A stretch of DNA of 64,000 nucleotides from Nibrella saemangeumensis (GTDB lineage: Bacteria; Bacteroidota; Bacteroidia; Cytophagales; Spirosomataceae), in assembly GCF_039541915.1 (NCBI RefSeq), contig NZ_BAABHD010000005.1, positions 496,001 through 560,000 of the forward strand, given 5' to 3'. Within the stretch, counting starts at the first letter, position 1, and every line of letters begins with the position of its first letter. The translations under genes were made by a program, and so were the position numbers. The notes under the pieces were generated by a model. It worked only from the letters and a program-made list of their open reading frames with translations. It had not been told where the DNA came from and made no database searches. Positions 25,121 through 33,500 of this stretch are shown here, piece after piece.

Positions 25121-25897
25121 ATGAAACATATCCTTCTTTTCTCTTTTTCCTTACTTTTTGCTTCACCAGGCAGCTTTGCCCAGTGCCATCCGGCTACCCT
25201 GGAGCAGAAAGCCTCCTACGTGAACGTAGTAAACACGCTGCAGCAGCAGTTTAAAAATAATATGCCCCCCGGTAACTGGCGTATTTTCGATGAGCGCCAT
25301 TCGCTGGATAATCTGGAGCTAAGCAATGAGTTCGGTCGGCTCTTCCACGTTTGCGGTGACCGCTATAATCTGACACTTGAACGCGCCGGCACCGCCCAGG
25401 CCCGCCAGACTCGCCTGAATAACGCTGCCTCTCAGCCCGACACACTTACTCGGCAACCCCGTTCACTTGTCCTCAGCACAGACTCCGTCTACCGGGAGGC
25501 TGATCCCAGCCGGGCGCAGCAATTAGCCGAATCAACGATTGACATTGATGTGGAGATGAACGCCGGCAATTACCGGCTGGAGGAACCCGTTAGTAATCGG
25601 TTCGTTAGCTCCTACAAAACCATTACCATTAACGGTGTGCCGCTAGCCTTGCAGGTACAGCTAAAGCGAGATAAGAACGGCATTACACCTCGTCCGGAAA
25701 CAGTCATTCTGCTGGGTAACTGGAAAAATAACCTTAGCGCCGATAGTCGCAGCAACAAGATGTATCACTACTCATTTACTAAAGGGGGTAATCTGGTGGA
25801 GAATCTGGTGATTACGATTAAGGGGCCGATTGAGGTAGCCAATGAGATTGTACAGAAGATTGACTGGCGGGCGATTGGGAATACGCTGACGAAGTAA
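25121..25897 (+). CDS. Exported protein of unknown function
   Basis: This 258-residue protein has a clear signal peptide (MKHILLFSFSLLFASPGSFA before QCHP). Two Cys remain in the mature part (QCHPAT and FHVCGDRY) and could pair. The central region is Gln/Arg/Thr-rich and probably loop; the C-terminal half is beta-rich with repeated Asn (NGVPLALQVQLKRD, GNLVENLVITIKGPIE). I do not recognise a family. It is convergent with the haem-containing dehydrogenase and ends next to a perfect hairpin. Confidence 0.72.
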   Translation: MKHILLFSFSLLFASPGSFAQCHPATLEQKASYVNVVNTLQQQFKNNMPPGNWRIFDERHSLDNLELSNEFGRLFHVCGDRYNLTLERAGTAQARQTRLNNAASQPDTLTRQPRSLVLSTDSVYREADPSRAQQLAESTIDIDVEMNAGNYRLEEPVSNRFVSSYKTITINGVPLALQVQLKRDKNGITPRPETVILLGNWKNNLSADSRSNKMYHYSFTKGGNLVENLVITIKGPIEVANEIVQKIDWRAIGNTLTK

Positions 25898-25899
25898 GC

Positions 25900-25932
25900 A
25901 TGTACCTTGCCCCCTTCTGATGCAAGGTACAT
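25900..25932. terminator. Hairpin between convergent genes
   Basis: ATGTACCTTGC (25900-25910) pairs perfectly with GCAAGGTACAT (25922-25932). It lies between the stops at 25897 and 25942. There is no clear U-tract, so termination may be weak or Rho-assisted. Confidence 0.6.
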
Positions 25933-25941
25933 ACGAGTACA

Positions 25942-28890
25942 TTACTGCTGCAACAAATAGGCCGTTAAATCGGCCAGTTGCTGCTCGTTCAGGCCCAGCG
26001 ACACGGCATCGGGCATGAGGCTTGTGCTGTATTGTTTGCGCGAGGTAATAGAAGCCGTTGGAATTGTGAGCTTTTGCCCGGCGGCATCTTTCATAACGAC
26101 CGCCTGCTGCCCATCGCTCAACAAGAAACCGTAGTAGGTCTGCCCGGTTTTGGTGGTAATCAGCCAGGGCTCGTAGCCAAAGGCTAAGCCGGCACTGGGA
26201 TTCACAATGGCATCCAGCAAACCATTTTTATCAAACTTCTGGTGAATCTTGGTCAGCTCCGGACCTATGTCTTTACCCTGCTGCCCGTGGCGATGGCAGG
26301 TCGAGCAGGTGTTTTTGAAGATGGCTTGCCCGGCGGTAGCGCTACCGGTTAGCGCCGTTACCTTGTTTAGCGAAAGGGATGCCGTTGCGCCGGGGCGGGT
26401 GAAGTAATCGCCGGCCATGGTCCGCACCGACTGATCGGCGTTCTGGAAAATCACTTCCCCCACCGCTTTCTTCACCGAATCTGGCAGCTTTTTGTCGGCG
26501 GCCAGGCCGACCAGCACTTTGCCGCCGTCCGGGTCGCGGGCCATGTCGAGGGCTACTTTGGTTTTGTCCTGTTCCGTAGTGTATTCATCCAGCAGTTTCT
26601 GGCGCAGGGTTAACATCTTCTGCTCATTAGCTGATAATTTAGGGGGTAGAACCTCATCCCAGTTGAGCAGCGTCGCCCAATCGTTGCCGCGCCGGAAGTT
26701 CACCCAATAGTTGGCCTGGTCGGCTATGGTTTTATCCTCCAGCTTTGTCAGGTCGACCATGGCCTGGGCGGCCGCAATATCCTTAATGAAGCCAAGCGCG
26801 ACAATAGACTGCTTACGCGCATCGGCGGTGAGCGTTGGAGCAGCAGCCCGTTGTTTAAACAACCCAACTGCCGAAGCAGGATGCAGTTCCCAAATCAGAT
26901 TAGCGGTACGCTGGTCCCATTGCACCGGGTCAGCGGGTAGGGTTGGCTTTAGGGCGACAAAGAGCGCTTCCTCCTTATTATCGGCCGCCTGACCGAGGGC
27001 ATCCAGGTACCAGCGGTCCTGTCCATCGTAGCCGCTGACCAGGTTCAGCAGCAGGTCTTTGCATTGGTCAAACGGAACATCGCGCAGGGCAATGGCCACC
27101 TCCCGACGAACGGACGGAGAAGGGTCACCGGCAAGTTGTTGCAACTCCGGCATCACATTCTGTTCCACCTGGCGTAGCGCGCGCAGCGCTGCAATGCGAA
27201 TATCCGCGTCATCGGAGCGCAGCAGCGTTTTCACCTCGGCAATGCCTTTGTTGCCCAGGTTCGCCAGCAGGTAGACCGCCCGCGCCCGGTGGTACGGATT
27301 TTCGGCGGTCAGCAAGTTCTTTACGGGCTTAATGGCCTTTTCGCCTTGTGCCTTCAGTACTTCAAAACCCAACGCCCGTACATTGACGGCTGGATTTTGC
27401 AAGGCAGCTATTTGCCCTTTGGTACTTCGCAGGTCGATTTTGGGCGTTTTCAGGCTTTTGCCCTTCGGCGTAATGCGGAAAATGCGTCCGTAACCTTTTG
27501 AGTCGTGCATCTGGTGGCCGCCCACAATGGGGTCATACCAGTCCGCAATGTATAAGGAACCGTCGGTGCCCACGGCCACGTCACTGGGGCGGAACCACTT
27601 GCGCGAGTCGTTATCAACCTGATTCCATTTGTAATTTTCATCGACTGCCGGAAAGGTGCTTATAAAATCAACGCGGGGCAGCCGATAGCCGGCACCCTGC
27701 GGCTCGGGTTTGTAGCTGAAGATTACGTTCCGACCCGCTTCGGCGCTAAGCAGCATGCCCCGATACTTCGGTCCCAATTCATCGCCTTCGTAGAAGACAA
27801 CACCTGTCGGCGAGCCGGCTCCGGTAATATCACCGGAGGGCATGACGCCAGGGTCCTCCTGGTGCCAGTGGGCAATGGGTATAGTCTGCCCCGGCCGCTG
27901 GTCGCCCTGCCAGTAGCGGGTCCCATCCAGGCTGAAATACCCGGCATTCGCCCCTTCCATGAGCCAGCTTGTCCGACACGCCACCACCTGGTCGTCGTTG
28001 TCGTTCTGCCACATATTGCCAAAGGAGTCCAAGCCGAGTTCGTAGTTGTTCCGGAAATTGTGGCCCATTACCTTCAGTCCGGTACCGTCGGGGTTGATGC
28101 GCAACGCCAGTCCGCCGATCCATATCCGGCCATCGTCGCTGACCATGTTGCCCTTGTTAATCTTGTTATAGGGCGTACCACCAGTATAAAGACTGCCCGA
28201 CCGTAAGGTCCAGCCGCTTTTATCGGTCACCACGTGCGGACCGGCATTACCGGTGTTGAAGTACCACTTACCATCTGGACCGACTACCAGCGCGTGCAGC
28301 GAATGGTCGTGGTCCAGTCCGCCGAAGCCCGTCAGCAGGATTTCTTTTTTGTCGGGTTTATCGTCGCCGTTTTCGTCGGTGAACACCACCAGATTCGGGG
28401 CGCAGGAAACAATCACTTTGTTGCCGATAACGGCAATACCCAGCGGAGAAACGATGTCTTTGTCCTGCACAAACACTGTCGACTTATCGGCTTTGCCGTC
28501 GCCGTTGGTGTCTTCCAGAATCATCACCCGCTCACCTTCGGGGTGGTTCAGTCGGGTATTGGGCTTGTTGTTGAAATCGCGGTAGTTGACAGCCTCCGTT
28601 ACCCACACCCGGCCACGAGCATCAACGTCGATGTTGGTGGGGTTGTAAAACATTGGCCCTTCCGCCCAGAGGGTAGCCTCCAGATCATCCGGCAGGTATA
28701 GCTTGTTGGGATCATCGGCGAATACAGCTTTTGATTGTTCCGGTGCAGTGATACCGATAGCGGATTGCTGCGGCTCCGGACGCGGTGATAGTCCACCGGT
28801 TTGGTTCAACAGGAATAGGCCACCGCCCAGTAGCAACGCCATGCCGGGGCGGGTATATTGCAGAAGGGGAAGTCGGGTTAGGGAGAGCAT
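25942..28890 (-). CDS. PVC-type haem-binding dehydrogenase with HEAT repeats and cytochrome c domain
   Basis: This 982-residue exported protein has three parts. Residues about 60-465 are a six-bladed quinoprotein-like propeller (VDARGRVWVTEAVNYRD, GVVFYEGDELGPKYRG, SDVAVGTDGSLYIADWYDP) of the type called membrane-bound dehydrogenase in Planctomycetes and Bacteroidota. Residues about 490-830 carry HEAT-like helical repeats (IAALRALRQVEQ, VRREVAIALRDV). A single haem site CSTCH follows at about residue 865 (KNTCSTCHRHGQQGKDIGPEL), in a C-terminal mono-haem domain. It probably oxidises a sugar or alcohol in the periplasm; the substrate is unknown. It is followed in the genome, and preceded in transcription, by a Tat-exported isomerase-like gene. 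Confidence 0.9.
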   Translation of the reverse strand: MLSLTRLPLLQYTRPGMALLLGGGLFLLNQTGGLSPRPEPQQSAIGITAPEQSKAVFADDPNKLYLPDDLEATLWAEGPMFYNPTNIDVDARGRVWVTEAVNYRDFNNKPNTRLNHPEGERVMILEDTNGDGKADKSTVFVQDKDIVSPLGIAVIGNKVIVSCAPNLVVFTDENGDDKPDKKEILLTGFGGLDHDHSLHALVVGPDGKWYFNTGNAGPHVVTDKSGWTLRSGSLYTGGTPYNKINKGNMVSDDGRIWIGGLALRINPDGTGLKVMGHNFRNNYELGLDSFGNMWQNDNDDQVVACRTSWLMEGANAGYFSLDGTRYWQGDQRPGQTIPIAHWHQEDPGVMPSGDITGAGSPTGVVFYEGDELGPKYRGMLLSAEAGRNVIFSYKPEPQGAGYRLPRVDFISTFPAVDENYKWNQVDNDSRKWFRPSDVAVGTDGSLYIADWYDPIVGGHQMHDSKGYGRIFRITPKGKSLKTPKIDLRSTKGQIAALQNPAVNVRALGFEVLKAQGEKAIKPVKNLLTAENPYHRARAVYLLANLGNKGIAEVKTLLRSDDADIRIAALRALRQVEQNVMPELQQLAGDPSPSVRREVAIALRDVPFDQCKDLLLNLVSGYDGQDRWYLDALGQAADNKEEALFVALKPTLPADPVQWDQRTANLIWELHPASAVGLFKQRAAAPTLTADARKQSIVALGFIKDIAAAQAMVDLTKLEDKTIADQANYWVNFRRGNDWATLLNWDEVLPPKLSANEQKMLTLRQKLLDEYTTEQDKTKVALDMARDPDGGKVLVGLAADKKLPDSVKKAVGEVIFQNADQSVRTMAGDYFTRPGATASLSLNKVTALTGSATAGQAIFKNTCSTCHRHGQQGKDIGPELTKIHQKFDKNGLLDAIVNPSAGLAFGYEPWLITTKTGQTYYGFLLSDGQQAVVMKDAAGQKLTIPTASITSRKQYSTSLMPDAVSLGLNEQQLADLTAYLLQQ

Positions 28891-28952
28891 AGGATTCAGA
28901 AGGATTGATAAAAAAACGGATTACAATCGCGCCGGCGACCCGGTCCGTTGTA

Positions 28953-29882
28953 CTAACTAAATATGGAACGGACGTAGCGGTTGTTTTCCTGGTAGCTTTC
29001 GAGCATGGGCTGTCCCTTCGGAATAGCGCCTTCCATATGCAGCCAGCCGCGGTAGCCAATTTCATCCAGTACATGTCGGACCTTCTGCATATCAACATTG
29101 CCTTTGCCTAGCAACGCGCCGTTTTCCTTGAGGTGAATCTCACAAATCTGCTTACTACCCAACTGGCGCATCTCGGAAAAGATGTCGTACCCACGGTCGG
29201 TCGAGTTGCAGACATCGTAGTAGACCTTTACAGCGGGCGAACCGACAGCATCAATAATAGCCATATGCTCGGGTGCCGACAGCCACGACTCAATACCCAG
29301 AATCACACCCGCTTTCTCGGCTTTGGGCGCTACCACCTTCAACCGCTCCACAACCACTTTGGTACCCTGCGGGTCGTTGCGAAGGTCCCCTGCACTAAAG
29401 AATGCCAGGAGAATGTTTTTTACCCTTAATGCTTTGGCTACATCGATGCTATCCTGCACCCATTCTTCAGCTTTGGGGTCTGATTTGTAGGGTACGTTGT
29501 TGAGTTCGCCCAGCGCCAGTCCGCCAATCTGAACGCCGGTGCGTTTGGCGGCCGCTCTGTATGCCTCCTGCACCTCCTTCTGCCGCAGATGCATATTATT
29601 GGCCGCTGAACCCATACTCACTTGTAATCCGTCTAGGCCAATTTGTTTTGCAACGTCAAAGGCGGCTACATCGCTTGATTTGCCAATCGACCAGTCGCAC
29701 GCTCCAATGTAAAACCGGGGTACGGCCATCGGGGGTACGGCAGTCAGTCGGGAAGACACTCCAGTAGCTGGCAGGTTGAAAGAGCCGCTATTTTTCAGGA
29801 AATTAGCCGATGCATATGTCGTGCCTGCCAGGCAGGTGACCAAGCCGGTCAGGGTTTGTTTCAGGGCGTCTCGTCGGTTCAT
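28953..29882 (-). CDS. Tat-exported sugar phosphate isomerase/epimerase-like TIM-barrel protein
   Basis: The 309-residue protein begins MNRRDALKQTLTGLVTCLAG, a twin-arginine signal, so it is folded before export. The mature part is a xylose-isomerase-like barrel: FYIGACDWSIGKSSDVAAF, LDGLQVSMGS, GVILGIESWLS (metal-ligand Glu), VKVYYDVCNSTDRG and CEIHLKENGALLGKG. The family acts on ketoses or inositols. It is 62 bp upstream of the haem dehydrogenase gene in the same direction, which suggests one operon for periplasmic carbohydrate modification. Confidence 0.85.
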   Translation of the reverse strand: MNRRDALKQTLTGLVTCLAGTTYASANFLKNSGSFNLPATGVSSRLTAVPPMAVPRFYIGACDWSIGKSSDVAAFDVAKQIGLDGLQVSMGSAANNMHLRQKEVQEAYRAAAKRTGVQIGGLALGELNNVPYKSDPKAEEWVQDSIDVAKALRVKNILLAFFSAGDLRNDPQGTKVVVERLKVVAPKAEKAGVILGIESWLSAPEHMAIIDAVGSPAVKVYYDVCNSTDRGYDIFSEMRQLGSKQICEIHLKENGALLGKGNVDMQKVRHVLDEIGYRGWLHMEGAIPKGQPMLESYQENNRYVRSIFS

Positions 29883-30067
29883 GGTGTTACCGATTACTAA
29901 AGGAAGTAAAGGTCAGGAACGATAATAAAGCTATAATTGTCCATTTTTTATGACAGAATAGTAAAAAGGCATCCTGATTGGTAAATATCTAGAAAAACAA
30001 TTAAAAATTTTTATGTCTATTCCAACCGTTGCCAAAGGGTTAGGGTCTTTTAGATGTCAACGTTGAT

Positions 30068-30619
30068 ATGCTGGATGAACGAGCATTAGTCGAAGGGTGC
30101 CGCAAGCAGAACCGTGCTATGCAGCGACAGCTCTATGAGCGGTTTGCCGGCAAGCTCTTTGTCGTCTGTAAACGCTATACCAAAGACGCCGACGATGCCG
30201 AGGATGTGTTGCAGGACGCATTCGTCAAAATCTTCCGGCATATAGACTCGTTTCGGTTCGAATCTCCGCTGGAGGTCTGGCTGAAGCGGATTGTGATCAA
30301 CACTGCGTTGAAGCATATCCGCAAGCAGAAGCCCTGGGAGCACACAACCGATGTGGAGGAGGTAGCGTCAACGCTGTCGCAGGCTGATACCAGTCTGCCC
30401 ACGCTGAACTACCAATACTTACTGCAACTGATTCAGGAGCTACCACCGGGGTGCCGGACGGTATTTAACCTGTACGCCATCGAAGGCTACAGCCACCCGG
30501 AAATCGCTGAGATGCTCGACATTTCAGAAGGTACCTCAAAATCCCAGTTTTCCAGAGCCCGATTCCTGTTGCAGCAAAAGTTACAAAACGAACAACGAGT
30601 ACGAGATGAATCCGTCTAA
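30068..30619 (+). CDS. ECF-type RNA polymerase sigma factor
   Basis: This 183-residue protein contains sigma region 2 (LYERFAGKLFVVCKRYTKDADDAEDVLQDAFVKIF, cut here as visible segments DDAEDVLQDAFVKI and WLKRIVINTALKHIRKQ) and region 4 (LPPGCRTVFNLYAIEGYSHP, EIAEMLDISEGTSKSQFSRA). Its length is typical of extracytoplasmic-function sigma factors. It overlaps the next gene by 14 bp. That gene has an anti-sigma-like N-terminus, so the pair is probably a sigma/regulator module responding to an envelope signal. Confidence 0.92.
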   Translation: MLDERALVEGCRKQNRAMQRQLYERFAGKLFVVCKRYTKDADDAEDVLQDAFVKIFRHIDSFRFESPLEVWLKRIVINTALKHIRKQKPWEHTTDVEEVASTLSQADTSLPTLNYQYLLQLIQELPPGCRTVFNLYAIEGYSHPEIAEMLDISEGTSKSQFSRARFLLQQKLQNEQRVRDESV

Positions 30620-32186
30620 TCAACATACACCAGACGACCGCTGGCGGAAAGCCTTCGAGGAGGCATCCGAAACGCCCCCACCGCGGGTGTGGGATGCCAT
30701 CGAGCGTCGGCTCGACGAGGACGATGACCGCGCAGGCATCGTGCCCCTCTGGCGGCAGTATATGCCGTGGGCGTCGGGCGTTGCCGCAGCCGTGGCGTTA
30801 CTGCTGGTTGGTTGGTGGCTGATGCGCACAGACTCACCGACTGGCACCGATGTAGCCCGGCAGCAATCTGAACGTAGGCCGGAGGCAGCCGCTCAGCAGC
30901 AAACACCTGCTGCCGAAAACAATACAACCAGTACGACCGAATCTGTAGTGGCCGGGGGGGCCGAACAGTCGTTGGCGGGAGACCTCAAGCGTGGTTCATC
31001 CAGCCAGGAGGTTTCACCGCCCGACGACTGGAATCACCCGCACTACGCCCGGACGTATGACCCGTTGGCCAAAGAGCGAATTCGTAACCGGCAGCAGAGC
31101 AAAACCGCCATTCCCGCTACCGCTGACGAGTTGATGGCAACGGAGCAAATTGCTTTATCGGCCAGTCCGGCTGCGATGTCAGTACCTGGCAATGCCTTAA
31201 TCCCTTCGACTAATACATTAGTACCGGGCAATGCTTCATTACCAATACCAAGCCAGATGCCGCCGAATGAGCGACCACTTTCGGGGTATCCGGTACAGGA
31301 GATGCAAGGCCATGGTTTACAGTCAGGGCTTCGCGAAACGCAGCGGATGGTCTGGTTCCGGGCTCCGGACGCTGATGCTTTACCAGAAGCAGAAATAAAA
31401 AAGAATCAGCGGGAAATGTGGGCGTCAGTGAGTGTGATGCCGTCGTCCTTCAATCCTGCTGTATCGGTCCGTTCCAGTGTACCCATGGCCAATTATGCCA
31501 TGGCACCGGGACTTGCCAACCAGAATACCAAGTCCACACCATCTGTTCAGAGTCGGTCTGATTTGTCAATGGCTTATCAGGCCGGCACTGGTTTGCAGCT
31601 CACTGATCACTGGTCGGTCGAAACGGGTGTCGCCTATCTGGCAGGTCGGTCAACGGTAGCCAGCCCGGTACTGGTTTCGGTTGCCACCGCATCCGGCAAC
31701 CCGATGATGCGATCTACGAACAACTTCTTTGCCGAGGCTGTAAAAAATGCTCCCGGTAATGCTAATGTGCAGAACGACCGGGGAGGCATCACGTACTTGT
31801 CGAACCAGAACCTGTACGATGCCGGTACGCTTCAATCCGTCAGCAACGATTATCGGTTTGTGCAGGTGCCGGTGCAGGTGGGATACCAACTCCGGCCGAA
31901 CAAGCCACTGGGAATCGCGCTGCTGGGTGGTATGCTGGCCAACTGGTTTGTGCGAAACGACGTGGGCGATAATCTGTCGGTCAAGGCCAATGATGGGTTC
32001 TATAAGCCGGTGACCCTATCCGGTGTAGCTGGTATGCGGCTCCGCTACCGACCTACCCGGCGCTGGTCGGCGAGTATGGCGGGCGTCTATCAGCGGGCGC
32101 TCCAGTCGGGTACGCAGCCCTCAATTGAGTTGCAAACCCGGCCGCAAACAATGGGGATGAGTTTTGGCGTGAATTATCATTTTTAA
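30606..32186 (+). CDS. Anti-sigma-like region + inner-membrane helix + C-terminal outer-membrane beta-barrel fusion
   Basis: The 526-residue product has no cleavable signal. Residues 1-50 are polar and cytoplasmic-looking (DDRWRKAFEEASETPPPRVWDAIERRL resembles the start of membrane anti-sigma factors). Residues about 53-73 are one membrane helix (MPWASGVAAAVALLLVGWWL). Residues 75-330 are a long Ser/Thr/Ala/Gln/Pro-rich linker. From about 330 to the end is an outer-membrane-type barrel (YQAGTGLQLTDHWSVETGVAY ... MGMSFGVNYHF, ending in Phe). One chain could therefore span both membranes. The anti-sigma role is inferred from domain order and the 14-bp overlap with the sigma gene. Confidence 0.78.
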   Translation: MNPSNQHTPDDRWRKAFEEASETPPPRVWDAIERRLDEDDDRAGIVPLWRQYMPWASGVAAAVALLLVGWWLMRTDSPTGTDVARQQSERRPEAAAQQQTPAAENNTTSTTESVVAGGAEQSLAGDLKRGSSSQEVSPPDDWNHPHYARTYDPLAKERIRNRQQSKTAIPATADELMATEQIALSASPAAMSVPGNALIPSTNTLVPGNASLPIPSQMPPNERPLSGYPVQEMQGHGLQSGLRETQRMVWFRAPDADALPEAEIKKNQREMWASVSVMPSSFNPAVSVRSSVPMANYAMAPGLANQNTKSTPSVQSRSDLSMAYQAGTGLQLTDHWSVETGVAYLAGRSTVASPVLVSVATASGNPMMRSTNNFFAEAVKNAPGNANVQNDRGGITYLSNQNLYDAGTLQSVSNDYRFVQVPVQVGYQLRPNKPLGIALLGGMLANWFVRNDVGDNLSVKANDGFYKPVTLSGVAGMRLRYRPTRRWSASMAGVYQRALQSGTQPSIELQTRPQTMGMSFGVNYHF

Positions 32187-32210
32187 ATTTAACCAATGTC
32201 TTTCCATACC

Positions 32211-33452
32211 ATGAATAAGCAGTTAATCTCAACAACCGGTGTTCTCACCGCAGCCGCCATGCTCAGTATGGCTGTGAGCTGTAAGGATTCGGCGAATAAT
32301 AATCCGCAACCCGAGCCTGGCAAGACGCTGCGGGTGTCGGCTCCATTTGCCAGTCAGACCACTGATTTTGCTTTCGGCTTCTTTAAGCGGGTGAATCAGG
32401 AAGAAGGCGCAGACAAAAACGTATTTGTATCACCGCTTAGCCTGCACATGGCGCTGGGCATGATTATGAACGGTGCCAATGGACAGACGGCCCAGGAGAT
32501 TCAAAAGACCCTGAAACTGGATGCCCAAACACTGGCCGAAGCCAACCAGACCTATACCTACCTACTGGAAAACCTGCCCAAAGCAGACTCCAGGGTCACG
32601 TTGGGGCTGGCCAACTCGGTCTGGTACCGCAACGGTTTCCAGGTAGAGAAATCGTTTCAGGATGTGCTGAAGGAAAGCTTTAAGGCCGAAGTTACCGGAC
32701 TGGACTTCGATAACGATGCTGCCAAAGACCGCATCAACAACTGGGCCAGCCAGCAGACCAACGGCCGCATCCCGAAGGTGATCGACGAAATCCGCCGGGA
32801 TCATGTGATGTTCCTGATGAACGCGCTGTACTTCAAAGGGGATTGGAAGACCCAGTTCGACCAGAAGAATACAGTCGATATGCCGTTCCGGCTGCCATCA
32901 GGTCAGGAGAAGACCGTGAAGATGATGCGCCTGAACACGGAACTTCGTCGGGCGTTCAAACCGACTTATGCCGCGTTTGAACTGCCGTATGGTAACGGCC
33001 AGTTTGCGATGACGGTACTTCTGCCCAGCCAGAACACCTCCGCCGACGCCGTGCTGAACAGCATCAACGCCGGAGAGTGGACGCAGTTGCAGAAAGACAT
33101 GGCTGAAGGCAAAATCGACATTGGTCTGCCCAAATTTACGTTGAGCTACGAAATTCAGCTAAAGAATACCCTGACGGCATTAGGAATGCCTACCGCCTTC
33201 ACCGACGCAGCTGATTTCACCAAAATTAACCGCAACGGCGATTTGTACCTAAGTTTTGTAAAGCAGAACACGTTTGTGGCTGTCGACGAAAAGGGCACCG
33301 AAGCTGCCGCCGTCACCACCGGAGGTATCTCGGTGACCTCCATGCCACCCTCGTACATCTGTGACCGTCCGTTTGTGTTCGTCATTCATGAGAAGACGTC
33401 CAACACAGTGCTGTTTATGGGTAAGATTGTGAATCCGCAGACGAATTTGTAA
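32211..33452 (+). CDS. Lipoprotein serpin 1 (serine protease inhibitor)
   Basis: This 413-residue serpin starts at ATG 32211; an ATG 15 bp upstream is also in frame. The signal MNKQLISTTGVLTAAAMLSM-AVSC gives a lipoprotein anchored at Cys24 or close. Serpin signatures: NVFVSPLSLHMALGM, VMFLMNALYFKGDWK, AFELPYGNGQFAMTVLLP and C-terminal DRPFVFVIHEK. The hinge GTEAAAVTT has small residues and no Pro, as in inhibitory serpins. Aligned to alpha-1-antitrypsin by the fixed distance to the PP...RPFVF segment, the scissile bond would be Thr-Ser in SVTSMPP. Likely guards the cell surface against serine or cysteine proteases. Confidence 0.93.
   Translation: MNKQLISTTGVLTAAAMLSMAVSCKDSANNNPQPEPGKTLRVSAPFASQTTDFAFGFFKRVNQEEGADKNVFVSPLSLHMALGMIMNGANGQTAQEIQKTLKLDAQTLAEANQTYTYLLENLPKADSRVTLGLANSVWYRNGFQVEKSFQDVLKESFKAEVTGLDFDNDAAKDRINNWASQQTNGRIPKVIDEIRRDHVMFLMNALYFKGDWKTQFDQKNTVDMPFRLPSGQEKTVKMMRLNTELRRAFKPTYAAFELPYGNGQFAMTVLLPSQNTSADAVLNSINAGEWTQLQKDMAEGKIDIGLPKFTLSYEIQLKNTLTALGMPTAFTDAADFTKINRNGDLYLSFVKQNTFVAVDEKGTEAAAVTTGGISVTSMPPSYICDRPFVFVIHEKTSNTVLFMGKIVNPQTNL
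32490..32617 (+). repeat. Near-identical tract shared with serpin 2 (copy 1)
   Basis: This 128-nt stretch matches 33783-33910 at 125 of 128 positions, by eye, including synonymous sites. The flanking coding sequence of the two serpins is clearly more diverged. The pattern suggests gene conversion between the tandem copies. Confidence 0.8.
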
Positions 33453-33461
33453 TACTGCCTT

Positions 33462-33488
33462 CCCCCAACCCGTCCAAAGGGTTGGGGG
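33462..33488 (+). terminator. Hairpin between the two serpin genes
   Basis: CCCCCAACCC (33462-33471) pairs perfectly with GGGTTGGGGG (33479-33488) around a 7-nt loop. There is no U-tract. It may be a weak terminator or an mRNA-stability element that sets different expression of the two serpins. Confidence 0.5.
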
Positions 33489-33500
33489 TAAAATAACCTT

